In this document: positions 36,843 to 50,494 of the stretch, piece after piece
Layout of the letters: the number at the start of each line of letters is the position of its first letter
Numbering within the stretch: position 1 is the first letter of the stretch
Assembly: GCA_017979445.1 (NCBI GenBank)
Contig: CM030706.1
Location: 25,336,281 to 25,400,280, forward strand
From: Akebia trifoliata
Lineage: Eukaryota > Streptophyta > Magnoliopsida > Ranunculales > Lardizabalaceae
Direction: 5' to 3'
DNA: 64,000 nt
Program-made: the position numbers and the translations under genes
Notes under the pieces: model-generated
Databases searched by the model: none
What the model was told of the DNA's origin: nothing
The model's input: only the letters and a program-made list of their open reading frames with translations

Positions 36843-38797
36843 ATAGTACACCACTCCGAATGATATGACGCACTATCCCTTCAGGTATTCACAAACTCTT
36901 TAACAGCTCACAAAATAGTTACCTATATATATATATATTATTTTCATTTGAAAACAAAAGAGAAATTAACAATATAAGGTTGAGAATAGATATCAAGTTT
37001 CCTACCATGCAAGTGTGGCCACCCGGCCTAAAATAAATAACATAACGGAAACATAAACAGCACCTCGCGCTAACAGAAAGGAAATAAACATGCAACCAAT
37101 AATATTATCACAACACAACAACGTAAAATGCAGACATCACCCCTCGGGTGTGACTCTGACATTTTAATGTTTCATACCCTTTTTCCTTTTTTTCCAATTT
37201 TTATAGCTTTCAATCTCTTCAATAAAAGATCCATTTTCTGATAGTCATCAACTCAAAATGAGTTCATTGAATATTAAATCACATTTTCCAACTATAGAAT
37301 TTATTTCTATCAATAATATTTAAAAAGAATACAATTTTTATATCAAAACGGGGTCCGAACAGTGCACAAGACCCAATTTATGGAAATAACCCGTTATAAT
37401 ACTCTACCCACGTATAATTTGTTAAAAATACAATTAAACATATCAAACATGCAATTTCTGACGTGAATTTTGAAATAAACAAAGAATTCTATATTTCGGA
37501 AATACATCCAAATTTTTTCAATAAAATCCTAAATGCAATTTTCACAATCTATGATTACTAATAGAAATTGAGAGTTCCTTACAATCTCCAGGCAAAAGGA
37601 TCAAGGCGTGTGTGCGAAAATCGAGGTGATCGGCACGGAAATCGAGACGGACCAAACTTCGAAGCGGCTGCTTTTTGAAATCGATCTGGTGGTTTCGAAA
37701 ATCTCGATGTGCTCGTCTCTTCTCCCTTCTACGGCGAAAGACGGTTTGACCCCAAAACCGATGAAAATCGAGGTTGAAGTTACAAAATCTCCGTATAAAA
37801 ATACGGCTGATTTTTGACTATACGGGGTGAAAAAGATGAGAAAACGGAAGGAATTTGGGTGGGTTATGTAGAGAATGAGGCTGCGGACATTTCTCCCTTC
37901 TGCGTCGGAAGACGGTTTGACCCCGAAACGGACGAAATCCGAGGTCAAAATTTCAAAGTTTTCGTATCCAAATACGGCTGATTTTTGACGATATTGGATG
38001 AAATAGAAAGTGAAACGAAGAAAGGTTGGGTGGGTTTTGTAGAGAACGTAGCTGCAGATCTTTTTCCCTTCTACGGTGATCGTCGACGGCGAACCGTTTG
38101 CGAAGGATCTGAGGTAGAACATCGGTGGAAAAAAAACAAATTTTTTTTTTTCGCATGGCTGTATTGACGAGTTTGGGAAGATGACATATAAAAAAAATTT
38201 AAATATTATTTATATTAAATTTGGGACGAATTCGGTATTTTATCAATTGTTTTGATCAACGATAACTTGATCATCCGGACTCCAAAACTGACGAATGAAT
38301 ACTCTATTTCGCCTAATTTTTCGTTTCGGATCTAATGGTGTAGTTAATTTCTACAAATTTTATCTCTAACAAAAATTTACATTTTTGGCCTGAGGTGACC
38401 CCTAAACTTGATGTCGTTTTCGTTTTTGGCGATAATTCGACTTCTTGATCTCCAAAAATGACAAATAAATAGTCTATGTTGAATAATTTTTCGTTATGAA
38501 CCCAATGGTATGATCGAATTTTAAAACTTATTCATCTAACAAAAAGTCACTGTTTTAGCCTGGTCCGACCCGATAATCGAGGATTTTGCAACTTTTATAT
38601 TTGGACTCGCATTTGAACGTGCTTACAGGCTAAACTATGTTTTTCGATCATTTTGAATATAATGGTGAGGTCAGATTCCATTAAAAATGATCAAAAATAT
38701 CCTAAAGTTTTACCCCTAAATCCCACTTTCAAGATTTTCTTAATATTCCACTATTTATTTTTTCTCGAGATACAAATTAAAAATTCGGGGTGTTACA

Positions 38798-38811
38798 TTC
38801 TCCCCCCCTTA
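38798..38811 (-). promoter_or_regulatory. polypurine tract of element B
   Basis: TAAGGGGGGGAGAA on the minus strand, next to the end of the left LTR at 38797. Confidence 0.85.
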
Positions 38812-39456
38812 ATAAAAATTTCGTCCTCGAAATTGAAATCATACTTATCAAACTTTGTCATGATTCCACTAACACGACATGTACAATAAACACTACCTAT
38901 TTTCGATTACTATCTATTCTTAGTCCCAAGCCAATCTCATTTATAACTCGTAGACTTATGTCTCCCATATTCCGTCAACCCAACACATTCATTTATTAAT
39001 CACTCTAATTCAAACTCATACTCCAATTAATCCATTATTTATATAATCATAAGATAACAATCAATTCACATTGTATCACTTCCCCACCAATGTCTATTAA
39101 CAACAATCCTTTCACATCTTCTCTATTCTTTATCTTTATTTCTCTTATCAATTACACCATATGTTATGTTTTACTCATACTTGTTATGAATATTAATCCT
39201 CAATACATAGTCTTACCGTAAACACACCACTATTTTTATATTTAATTCAATATTATATTTTCTACTTATTGCGATATTTCCCCAAAACCTCTGTCATAAC
39301 CTTTATGATTTAAAATCTTACTCGAGGGGATAAATCATACATTTATTTTCTCAGAATTCCATTAAGTCATCATTAATGCAACATTGTCACAAGATTATTC
39401 TTTCTCACATTTTACATCGACCCACCTCCTAACTTATACTCTACTAAATCTCTTTA

Positions 39457-40058
39457 GGATGGATATGGACACTGACAGGTGGTAGTCGCTGCTTCTATAG
39501 AATCATTATCTTTACTTATAGCGCTTTCGTTTCGAGGAGTGAAAAGGAGTCACAATCGAAATCTCGAAGTGAGTGCTTGTCTGTAGAAGACATTGATCAC
39601 GTAACGAGAACGATAATAATGAATTCTTCTACTGGAAGGCGATCGTGAAAGGAGAAAGCAAAAGAAGAGTTAGAATCGACACCGATGATAGAAAGATAAA
39701 AGGAAAAAGATAATCTATCTTTTTAAAGGAGGAGAATCGATTCAAGAAGTTGTAAAGCAAGAGCTGCTTTATCTAATAGTTCAGTCGTTAGGCCTCCCAA
39801 AGTTAAGCCATCTTCAATCGAAAGGAAAGATACGCAACTCCCTGTGTTGATATTCGAGGAAGTAGCTCTCAACATGAAGGATATACAAAAAATACCTGCT
39901 TATCTACTAGCGTAATTTACGAGTAATTGACTAGACTATTGATATAAAGACTGGCATACCAATTGAACATCACTTGTCTTTTCACACTTTACAATTATTC
40001 TAATACCTATTTTGCAAGTTCTTAAATGATCTTCCAAAAATCGTATTCTTTCTTCGCA
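39457..40058. other. foreign-looking segment in element B
   Basis: 39457-39800 matches the segment at 9265-9640 of element F. 39800-40058 is an extra 270 bp bounded by two copies of AGGCCTCCCAA (39789-39799 and 40059-40069). F keeps one copy and lacks the rest, as expected from a deletion between direct repeats. Composition differs from the AT-rich surroundings. An organellar origin is possible but unproven. Confidence 0.4.
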
Positions 40059-40199
40059 AGGCCTCCCAATGGTATAAATAATTTCATTACTTGACCTGTG
40101 TCAGTGGTTTCTACCTCTAGCAAGTGTGCAAACTCTTCACAGAATTATATAATCTAGAGGAACCAATATTGAGTAAAACTCCACGTTCTAAAATTATAA

Positions 40200-41690
40200 T
40201 TAGAAATTATACCTTCCAAAACTTCGTTGGAGACAGGTACTTTCTCCTGAGTCACAATCCTTGCTCGCGACTGTGATAGAGGACATTCTTTCTTGATGTG
40301 TCCTACCTGATCACATGCGTAATAATGTCAACGATCTTATCTTTGTAGATCTCTGTGGAGTAGGCAGTTGGTAGACTAGGGTCTATAGGCTCTGAACCTG
40401 TCTTGTTGATTCCTTTGGCCCTATTGGCATCATTGGAGCTTCAACTGCTCTCTAACTCAGTGATAGGAAACTCTACAACTCAGTAGTAGATGAGTTCTAT
40501 ATTCGAAGGAGATTGGCCTCAAATACATCGATTTCTTGTCTGAATCTGATCTGGGAAGAAAAGAAATCTAAGGTCAACTCATTTGCCCCCTAGGTTTGTA
40601 ACTCTATCTCCTCTCGTTTTATCCTTTAAGCTCGATTTACCATATCTCTATAATTGTTAGTCTCAATCATCGATCTCTTGGCCCTTATGGTAGGGTTAGG
40701 TTCTTAGTCTTTAAAGAATTTACGGGCCTTCTACAAATCTGTCAGGATAAGCTCGGGCGCATATCGTGACAACTTAGTGAACCTCATATCATAGTCGGTA
40801 ATCAATAGATTACCCCTGCACTAATCTCAAAAACTCCTTGTGTTTTGATTTCTCGAGCAATCAATAAAATATAAATCTATCAACAAATATCCTCTCGAAT
40901 TCTACCCACTCAAACGATCCATCTCCCAATATTTCATCTCAAAACGTTATTAATGATTGGTATCCTCATCCAATTAGAATGTAATCACCATCATCCATTG
41001 ATTTCTTGGGCACCACATGACACTCAAAATCTCTTAGGTCTTCAAAACCCACTCATTGACCTCAATCGGATCGGAAAAAAAAACACCAAAATCTCGGTAG
41101 ACATAATCATTAAAAATTCTACAACCACACCTTATATTTATCTATCCTTTGAGTTGGGGATTCTCATTATTCAAAGACACGACCTGTGGTAATGTTCCCT
41201 GAGGAGAGTAGAATAGTATTTATCTCTTGAGAATAAGTCCAGCGCTTCTTCATTTCTTAGATTTAATGGTGCACCTTACAATTGTGGTAAGTCTTGTACC
41301 ATCTTTCACTTCCGATCGCTAGTTTTGTATGTTCAGGATAGACCGAATACGTTATCAACTTTAGTAAAATATGGTGGCCTTATTATCTCATACATTGGTT
41401 TGTCTAGCACTTTTCGGAGCCACACATCCTTAATCAATTGACGTTGACCCGAACATTGCTCTCATTTATGTCCCGATTGTGCTATACTCATAACATACCA
41501 CACACTTTTTCTTTCGATGGATTTAGTAGTATATGTTGTTATTTCTTATGAAATTTCTTCCATCCATTGAGTTGTATGTCTATAATATCATTCCCCACTT
41601 ATTGTTATTTTTCCTATGAATTTGTTAGTTTCGTAACTGTTTGTCGCTAATTGCCTTCCTTCCATTTGGCTTCAAGGTGGTGGGTGGTTG
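40200..41690 (-). pseudogene. decayed gag of element B
   Basis: Reverse-complement match to the gag of F. Knuckle 2 lies near 40255-40330, the capsid core (LSRYAPELILTDL) near 40720-40900, and knuckle 1 near 41450-41510 with its second Cys lost. Multiple stops and indels. It shows that the capsid core was ancestral in this family and was lost in E. Confidence 0.75.
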
Positions 41691-42157
41691 TATTATTCAT
41701 ATTTCCTCTTTGAAATTGATATGAGACTTAACCATCTATCTCTAATAAAATTAATTGCGCTATTGTGTCAGTGGTCTGATTTAGAATCTACCTCGTCTCT
41801 ATTTCGTTTCGGCCTCTACTTTGTCTATTCCTCTCGCTTGTATTTATCCGTAACAAGGCACTTACCAGAATAAGACCAAAACCGCTCTTACGTGACTATG
41901 AATTCCTATCATAGCTTGGAACTTAGTAATGGACTCCATTTCCATTACTAACAGAACAAATCAAGAATCTTATCCTAGGCTTACTAAGCTCTATAGACTT
42001 CTAGACACGGAAGAACTCGTAATTCCAATACGGAACTACTGAAAAGCTTGGATACCGAATTCCTAGTGACACTCTATGATTGTCGATCTAATATCTATGG
42101 TATCAACAAATTCTCTAAAACATAGCAGATCTGTATCCCATACGGATCTAATGCTAT

Positions 42158-42169
42158 GCTCTAATACCA
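42158..42169 (-). promoter_or_regulatory. primer binding site of element B, one change
   Basis: TGGTATTAGAGC on the minus strand. It has one C-to-T change from the perfect initiator-Met tRNA complement. Confidence 0.8.
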
Positions 42170-42171
42170 TC

Positions 42172-45100
42172 AGTGGAGCCCCGCCAAACGCTAACACAAA
42201 TCCTTATGTTAGATCTCGAGGTACTAGGTGGCACCTCAAAATTTCGGCATAGTTTCCTCTGTTTATGTTAGCATTCCAAGGCGTTCAACCTGCACCTGAT
42301 AAACGACATACAATCCTGCATATATATACAAAATATAATACTAGCGGAAGCCTATAGAAGTCTAATAACGTACGAATTATCAGAGTGCGGAAGAAAGAAA
42401 ATTTATATACAGGATTTTACAGAGGTTCCTCACTCTAACAAAATTCCTAACACTCAAAACAAAAATCTATGTAACTCTTTGACGAATCGATACCACTAGG
42501 GGTATAACCTCAATACTCACCAAGTGACAGACTCTAGCTGTCTATCTGACCCACCAGATGATTCTCTCATGTTCTACTCCTGCCTCGCTAAGCTTCGGAT
42601 CTGAAACTAAAAAATGGAGAATGAAAGGGTGAGTAACAATGGTTACCCAAGTATTCATAGCCAATAACACAATTCTGCCAATAACCTCTTCTAACATAAA
42701 CGAATAAACATACTAAATCATTTTAAAATACACAAAATTTTACAGAAGAAAACTACGATTAACTGGTACATATAGCAAGGGATGAGCAACTAAACATTTT
42801 AAAACTGACATTACATCAATCAGCATTACTCACTATAACATTATCTTTTTATACAAATCTAATTGATCAAATAGAAACATTAAACATGCATTTCATTTTA
42901 TATATCAAAATAAGCAATAGATACATAATACACAATGGTGGAGTATTGGAATTAGAGAGTTGGGATTCACGACTAGATCGCTCCCAGTCGGGACATGATG
43001 TTACAATTTCTTTCTGGCTTTTAGTTCCTGATTTTGTGGCTGGTCGCTGTTTACCACGCTTGGTTGACCATTTATCCGGCTCAGGCTGTCCGTTTGACGT
43101 GACCGTAAGCAATGGGTCTCTTTTCGATGTGTCAGAACGTTCGACTACTATAGATTGTTAGTGATCACTGACCAATCATCTTCATCTATGCCTATCAGCG
43201 TACATGTGATTTCCAAATATACAAACCATTCGTATACGACCACCTTTACATTACAAGTTCACTGGAAAAGATAGAGAGGAATAAACCCGGATTCCAGTTG
43301 TGACTCCACTCTCATACGCGTCCCATACCACGTATGAGCTTGGTGGTCCCTACCGTACATCCCAGGATAGTACACCACTCCGGATAATATGACGCACTAT
43401 CCCTTCAGGTATTCACAAACTCTTTAACAGCTCAAAAAATAGTTACCCATATATATATTATTTTAATTTGAAAACAAAAGAGAAATTAACAATACAAGAT
43501 TGAGAATAGATATCCAATTTCCTACCATGCAAATGTGGCCACCCGGCTTAAAATAAATAACATAACGGAAACGTAAACAGCGCATCGCGCTAACAAAAAG
43601 GAAATAAACATGCAACCAATAATATTATCCCTGGATATCTGTTCACCAACCTGCACACAACACAACAACGTAAAATGCAGACATCACCCCTCGGGTGTGA
43701 CTCTGACATTTTACCGTTTCATACCCTTTTTCCTTTTTTTTTCGATTTTTACAGTTTTCAATCTCTTCAATAAAATATCCATTTTCTGATAGTCATCAAC
43801 TCAAAATGAGTTCATTGAATATTAAATCACATTTTCCAACTATAGAATTTATTTCTATCAATAATATTGAAAAAGAATACAATTTTTATATCAAAACGGG
43901 GTCCGAACAGTGCAAAGGACCCAATTTATGGAAATAACCCGTTATAATACTCTACCCACGTATAATTTTGTTAAAAAATACAATTAAACATATCAAACAT
44001 GCAATTTCTGGCGTGAATTTTGAAATAAACAAAGAATTCTATATTTCTGAAATACATCCAAATTTTTCAATAAAATCTTAAATGCAATTTTCACAATCTA
44101 TGATTACTAATAGAAATTGAGAGTTCCTTACAATCTCCAGGCAAAAGGATCGAGTGGTGTGTGTGCAAAATCGAGGCGATCGGCACGGAATCGAGACGGA
44201 GACGGACCGAACTTCGAAGCGGCTGATTTTTGAAATCGATCTGGTGGTTTCGAAAATCTCGATGTGCTCGTCTCTTCTCCCTTCTACGGTGAAAGACGGT
44301 TTGATCCCGAATCGATGAATGATGAAAATCGAGGTCGAAACGTTACGAAATCTCCGTATAAAAATACGGCTGATTTTTGACTATACGTGGTTGAAAGTGA
44401 GAAAAGATGAGAAACGGAAGAAATTTGGGTGGGTTATGTAGAGAATGAGGCTGCGGACATTTCTCCCTTCTGCGTCGGAAGACGGTTTGACCCCGAAACG
44501 ACGAAATCCGAGGTCAAAATTTTAAAGTTTCTGTATCCAAATACGACTGATTTTTGACGATATTGGATGAAATAGAAAGTGAAATGAAGAAAGGTTGGGT
44601 GGGTTTTGTAGAGAACGCAGCTGCGGATCTTTTTCTCTTCTACGGCGAACCGTTTGCGAAGGATCTGAGGTAGAACATCGGTGGAAAAAAACAAATTTTT
44701 TTTTTCGCACGGCTGTATTGACGAGTTGGGGAAGATGACATATAAAAAAAAATTTAAATATTATTTATATTAAATTTGGGACGAATTCGGCATTTTATTA
44801 ATTGTTTTGATCGACGATAACTTGATCATCCGGACTCCAAAACTGACGAATGAATACTCTATTTCGCCTAATTTTCCGTTCTAGATCTAATGGTGTAGTC
44901 AATTCTACAAATTTTATCTTTAACAAAATTTACATTTTTGGCCTGAGGTGACCCTTAAACTTGATGTCGTTTTCGTTTTTGGCGATAATTCGACTTCCTG
45001 ATCTCCAAAAATGACAAATAAATAGTCTATGTTGAATAATTTTTCGTTATGAACCCAATGGTATGATCGAATTTTAAAAATTATTCTTCTAACAAAAAGT

Positions 45101-45349
45101 CACTATTTTAGCCTGGTCCGACCCGTAATTGAGGATTTTGCAACTTTTATTTGGACTCGCATTTGAACGTGCTTAAAGGCTTAAACTATGTTTTTCGATC
45201 ATTTTGAATCTAATGGTGAGGTCAGATTCCATTAAAAATGATCAAAAATATCCTAAAGTTTTACCCCTAAATCCCACTTTCAAGATTTTCTTAATATTCC
45301 ACTATTTATTTTTTCCTCGAGATACGAATTAAAAATTCGGGTTGTTACA
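42172..45349 (-). repeat. 5' LTR of element B
   Basis: 3178 bp, collinear with the E LTRs but more diverged. Its end at 45349 (GGGTTGTTACA) abuts the TSD GTAAG. Confidence 0.9.
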
Positions 45350-47031
45350 GTAAGCAATGGGTCTCTTTTCGATGTGTCAGAACGTTCGACTACTATAGAA
45401 TGTTAGTGATCACTGACTAATCATCTTCGTCTATGCCTATCAAGCGTTCATGTGATTCCCAAATATACAAACCATTCGTATACGACCATCTTTACATTAC
45501 AAGTTCACTAGTAAAGATAGAGAGGAATATCCCGGATTCCAGTTGTGACTCACTCTCATACGCGTCCCATACCACGTATGAGCTTGGTGGTCCCTACCGT
45601 ACTTCCCAGGATAGTACATCACTCCGGATGATATGACGCACTATCCCTTCAAGCATTCACAAACTCTTTAACAGCTCACAAAATAGCTACATATATATAT
45701 ATATATTACTTTCATTTGAAAATAAAATAGAAATTAACAATACAAGGTTGAGAATGGATATCCAGTTTCCTACCATGCAAGTGTGGCCACCCGGCCTAAA
45801 ATAAATAACATAACGGAAACGTAAACAACGCATCGCGCTAACAGAAAGGAAATAAACATGCAACCAATAATATTATCTCTGGATATCTGTTCACCAACAT
45901 ACACACAACACAACAACGTAAAATGCAGACATCGCCCCTGGGGTGTGACTCTAACATTTTACCTTTTCATACCCTTTCACTCTTTCTCCGATTTTTTATA
46001 GTTTTCAATCTCTTCAATAAAATATCAATTTTCTAATATTCATCAACTCAATATGAGTTCATTGAATATTAAATCACATTTTTCAACTATAGAATTTATT
46101 TTTATCAATAATATTGAAAAAGAATACAAATTTTATATCAAAACAGGGTCCGAGCAGTGCAAAAGACCCAATTGATGGACATAACCCGTTAAAATACCCT
46201 ACCCACGTATAATTTGTTAAAAATTACAATTAAACATATCAAACATCCAATTTCTGATGTGAATTTCTTAATAACAAAAGAATTCTATATTTTGGAAATA
46301 CATCAAAATTTATCCGATAAAATCCTAAATGCAATTTTCACAATCTATGATTACTAATAGAAATTGAAAATTCCTTACTATCTTTAGGCGAAAGGATCAA
46401 ATCACGTGCGCGAAAATCGAGGCAATCGGTACGAAAATCTAGATGAACCGAACTTCGAAGCGACTGATTTTCAAAACCGGCCCGGTGGTTTTGAAGATCT
46501 CGATGTGCTCGTCCCTTCTCCCTTCTGCAACGAAGGACGATTTGACCCCGAAACGGATGAAATCCGAAGTCGAAGTTAAGAAATCTTCGTACATACGTAC
46601 GACTGATTTTCAACGATATGGGGTGAAAGAGAAGATGAAATGAATGGATCTTGGGTGGGTTTTATAGAGAACGTAGCTGCGAATCTTTTTCTCTTCTGCG
46701 ACGATTGTCGAAAGTGGAGCGTTTGCGAGGGATCTGAGGTGGAAGATCGAAAGAAAAATGAAATTTTCGTTTATATATGTCGTGCTGTTTGGGTGGGTTG
46801 CAGGAGATGAAAGTTTTAAAAAAAAAATTAAAAATTTTTATTATATAAAAATTTGGGACGAATTCGGTATTTTGTCAATTGTTTTGATTGACGATAACTT
46901 GACCATTCGGACTCCAAAACTGACAAATGAATACTCTATTTCGCCTAATTTTTCATTTCGGATCTAACGGTATAGTCAATTTCTACAAATTATGTCTTCA
47001 TAAAAAAATTTACATTTTTGGCCTGAGGTGA

Positions 47032-50000
47032 TGTGCCCCGCCAAACGAACGCTAACACAAATCCCAAGGCCAAATCCCAAGGTACTAGGTGGCACCTCGA
47101 AATTTCGGCATGGTCTCCTCTATTTATGTTAGCGTTTCACGGAACTCAAACCTGATAAACCAATTTATAACAAAAACCTGTATATAAAAATGTAAATACA
47201 AGAAAATAACAGCGGAAGACTAATTACATCTAACATGTAAGTAGATCAGAGTGCGGAAGATTTATCAATATACAAGCTTACCAAAACACTCTTACTCTAA
47301 CAGAGGCCTAAACTCTCAAATTCAAAAACTACATACATCTTGGATGAAACTGACAACACTAAGGGATGTGGCCCTAGTGCTCACCAGGCAATAAACTCTG
47401 ATCGTCGATCTGATCGACTAGATACTCCTCAATTACTGACTCTACGCCTGCCTCGGTAGCTGCAAGTACTGAAACTAAAAAAAAAGAAGGAAAGGGGAGT
47501 AACAATGGTTACCCAGTAAGTCACAGCCAATTCCTACTAATAACCCTTCCTAAGCATGATCGAATAAAGCATACTGAACATTTAATACATGCAAGGTTTT
47601 ACAAGATAAAATACGATCAACTGGTACATATAGCCAAGGATGAGCAACTAAACAGTTTTAAAAATTACAGATAGCATCAATCATCCATACTCATCATACA
47701 TTTTTCATTTTATACAAATAATATTGCCAACATTGAAATAATAGACATGCTTCTCATTATAATTCGAAATATAACAACAGGTACACAATACAAATGGCGG
47801 AGTATTGGAATTAAAGAGTTGGGATTCACGACTGGATCGCTCCAAGTCAGGACATGATATTCCTCAATAACATTGTAGTTCCTGATTTTGTGGCTGGTCG
47901 TATCTACCACGCTTGCGGGACCATTTATCCGGCTCAGGCTGACCGTTTGACGTGACCGTAAGCAATGGGTCTCTTTTCGATGTGTCAGAACGTTCGACTA
48001 CTACTAGATTGTTAGTGATCACTGACTAATCATCTTCGTCTATGCCTATCAGGCGTGCATGTAATTCCCAAATGACACTCCACTCGTATACGACCACCTT
48101 TACAATACACGTTCACTGATAAAGGTAAGAGAGGAATGGACCCGGATTCCAGTTGTAACTCCAGTCTCATACGCGTCCCATACCACATATGAGTTTGGTG
48201 GTCCCTACCGTACATCCCAGGATAGTATACCCCTCCGGATGATGTGACACACTATCCCTTCAGGCATTCACAAACCCTTTAACAGCTCACAAAATAGCTA
48301 CGTACATATATGATTTTTCATTTAAAACAAAAGAGAAATTAACAGAACAGGGTTGAGAACGGATATCCAGTTCCTACCATGCAACCGTGGCCACCCGGCC
48401 TAAAATAAATAACAGTACTAAGCACACGCGCTAACATAATCGGAAATAAACATGCAACCCTTTCATTAATAACCTAGATATCCTTTCACCAACCTACACA
48501 CAACATACAATGTAAAAGGCAGACATCACCCCTCGGGTGTGATTCTGACAATTTACCGTTTCATCCATTTCCCATTCTTTCAACATTCTCATTTTTCGTC
48601 TTTTCAAATCAAACCATCCATTTCCAATCTTTCAAGGTCATTATTTCGGTCTTTCCATTGAAAACCTTCAAAGTTTATTCACAAACAAGGTCCCGATGAT
48701 GCACGGGGCAAAAGCTGTAAAAAAATAATGAAAGCTGGTGAAAATTTGGCTAAGTGTCGGAAACTCAATTTTTCAAAATTCTCGAAATTGAAAATGGGTT
48801 TTTCGAAATGAAAGTCTCGCTTACGAGATTCGACACCATATAGTTTTTGTAATCTAATTCAAAGTAATGTGAAAATTATTATATTTTGAAAACTTGTCGA
48901 AAACGTCGAAATTTACGTTTTGTTCTTAAAACTAAAATTTGAATTTTGATCCTTTGAGATTTGGATCTTAAAACCATTCCCATTGTTCCGAAATGGGGGG
49001 TAAAACCTTAATTTCATTAAAGAACTTAAAGTAAATGGAAAGTAAAAATTAAAGAGGACATTTACTTAACTATTTTTAATGAAATAAAGGGTGAGAAATA
49101 GTGTATAAGGTGTGAGGAGGTCAAGCCAAGAGTCAGAACACTGTTCTGGTCAAAACTGTGTCTGTCGGTGGCAGAATCAATATGCTGTCGGTGGAACCGA
49201 CAGAATATACATCGACAAATGTCGGTGGGACCGACGGTCCTGCTGACAGAACAAAGTTTTCGGCTGCTTCTTGATTTCGTCGGTTGCAGAAGCAACATTC
49301 TGTCGGTGGGACCGACAGAATGCCTTCAGTAGGTGCCGGTGGCACCGACCCTTCCCACCTACAGCCTGAACCTCACTCGCGATTTTTAGGTATTTCGATC
49401 CCTTTTTCGATTTCTTCTTCCATTCTTTGAACCATTCGACCCACCCACGATTTTGTTATCAAAATTCGATAAAGCATAAACAAAACACCTACTTCTACCA
49501 TGAATTTGAAATCAAACACCAATTTCTATGATTTAAATGCAAACAATAAGTTTTGTTTCAAAACCCTAAATGCACATTTCGGAAATCTAAAGCTACCAAT
49601 AAGAATTGGAAGTCCCTTACTTGGTTGTGAACGCCAAGGGTACAAGCTAGCACTACAACTCAAGGTTGGATGGCTCAAGAGTCGAGGTTGGACTGACTTG
49701 GATGCGAAACGAGCGAGGGTTTGCAAGGTATCCGACAATGACATTCTCCTTCGCTTCTACAATGAAGTATATACCTAGCTCCTAACTCGATGAAGCCCTC
49801 GGATGGAATGTGTTGGTGTTTAGTCGAGCTACCCGACTGTTTTTTGATGGAGGATGGAGAAAGCAAACAAGAATGAACAACCAAAGGTGGTGAAGTTGTA
49901 GCCCTCGTCGTGGCCGACAACTTTGCCTTCTTCGTCGAGGTTCAACTGGGCTTCGTTCGCTCACAAACTTGACGGAAATGGGTCGAAACCCTAGGTCTAG

Positions 50001-50494
50001 ATAATGGCTGAGTTGAGTTCTTTGGAGAAGAATGAAGAAGTGAAATGAAATAAAAGAAAGTGAGTTTTCTTTTATAAAAGGGTTGAGGGTATACTTGTAA
50101 TTTTTCCATCATTTCTAGTTTCGATCATAACTTAACTATTCAGGCTCGGAAAGTGACAAACGAATATACCATTTCAAATAATTTTTCGTTGTGGTTCTAA
50201 TGGTGTAGTCGAATTTTCTTGATTCTCCCTCTAACGAAAATTTTCTATTTTTGGTCCCACTTAACACGAAATTCGAGGATTTTATAACTTTTTCCTCTAA
50301 ACTCGAATTCAAACTTGCTTACAGGCTAATGTATATATTTCGATCCTTTTGAATCTAATGGCGAAGTCGATTTTCCTCAAAATTAATCATAGAAATATTC
50401 GAGTATTTTACTCTAAATCTCTCATTCGACATTTTCCTCCCAATCTCACCATTTAATTTCCTCGAGATATGAGTTGAAAATCCGGGGTGTTACA
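47032..50494 (-). mobile_element. solo LTR C (family 2)
   Basis: 3463 bp from TGTGCCCCGCC to CCGGGGTGTTACA, with a perfect TSD GGTGA at 47027-47031 and 50495-50499, inserted in LTR A. There is no interior. It matches solo LTR G at 58358-61786 on the opposite strand along its whole length. It shares with family 1 only the ends and a block around 47880-48560. A TATAAAAG-like box lies near 50075 on the minus strand. Confidence 0.92.
49140..49350. repeat. hairpin cluster in LTR C
   Basis: Four short hairpins with the common stem GTCGGT/ACCGAC and 3-base loops, for example CTGTCGGT-GGA-ACCGACAG. The longest is ATTCTGTCGGT-GGG-ACCGACAGAAT. LTR G has the same set at 59492-59653. Confidence 0.8.

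Larger units (their letters stand above)
26133..45349 (-). mobile_element. complete LTR retroelement B (family 1), interrupted by element E
   Basis: Perfect TSD GTAAG at 26128-26132 and 45350-45354. Left LTR (3' in the element's sense): 26133-27326 plus 36848-38797. Interior: 38798-42171. Right LTR: 42172-45349. The right LTR's inner end has changed from TGTGGCG to AGTGGAG. The interior holds a purine tract, a decayed gag with both knuckles and the capsid core, and a primer site, with no pol. It inserted into LTR A and was later hit by E in its left LTR. Confidence 0.92.
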
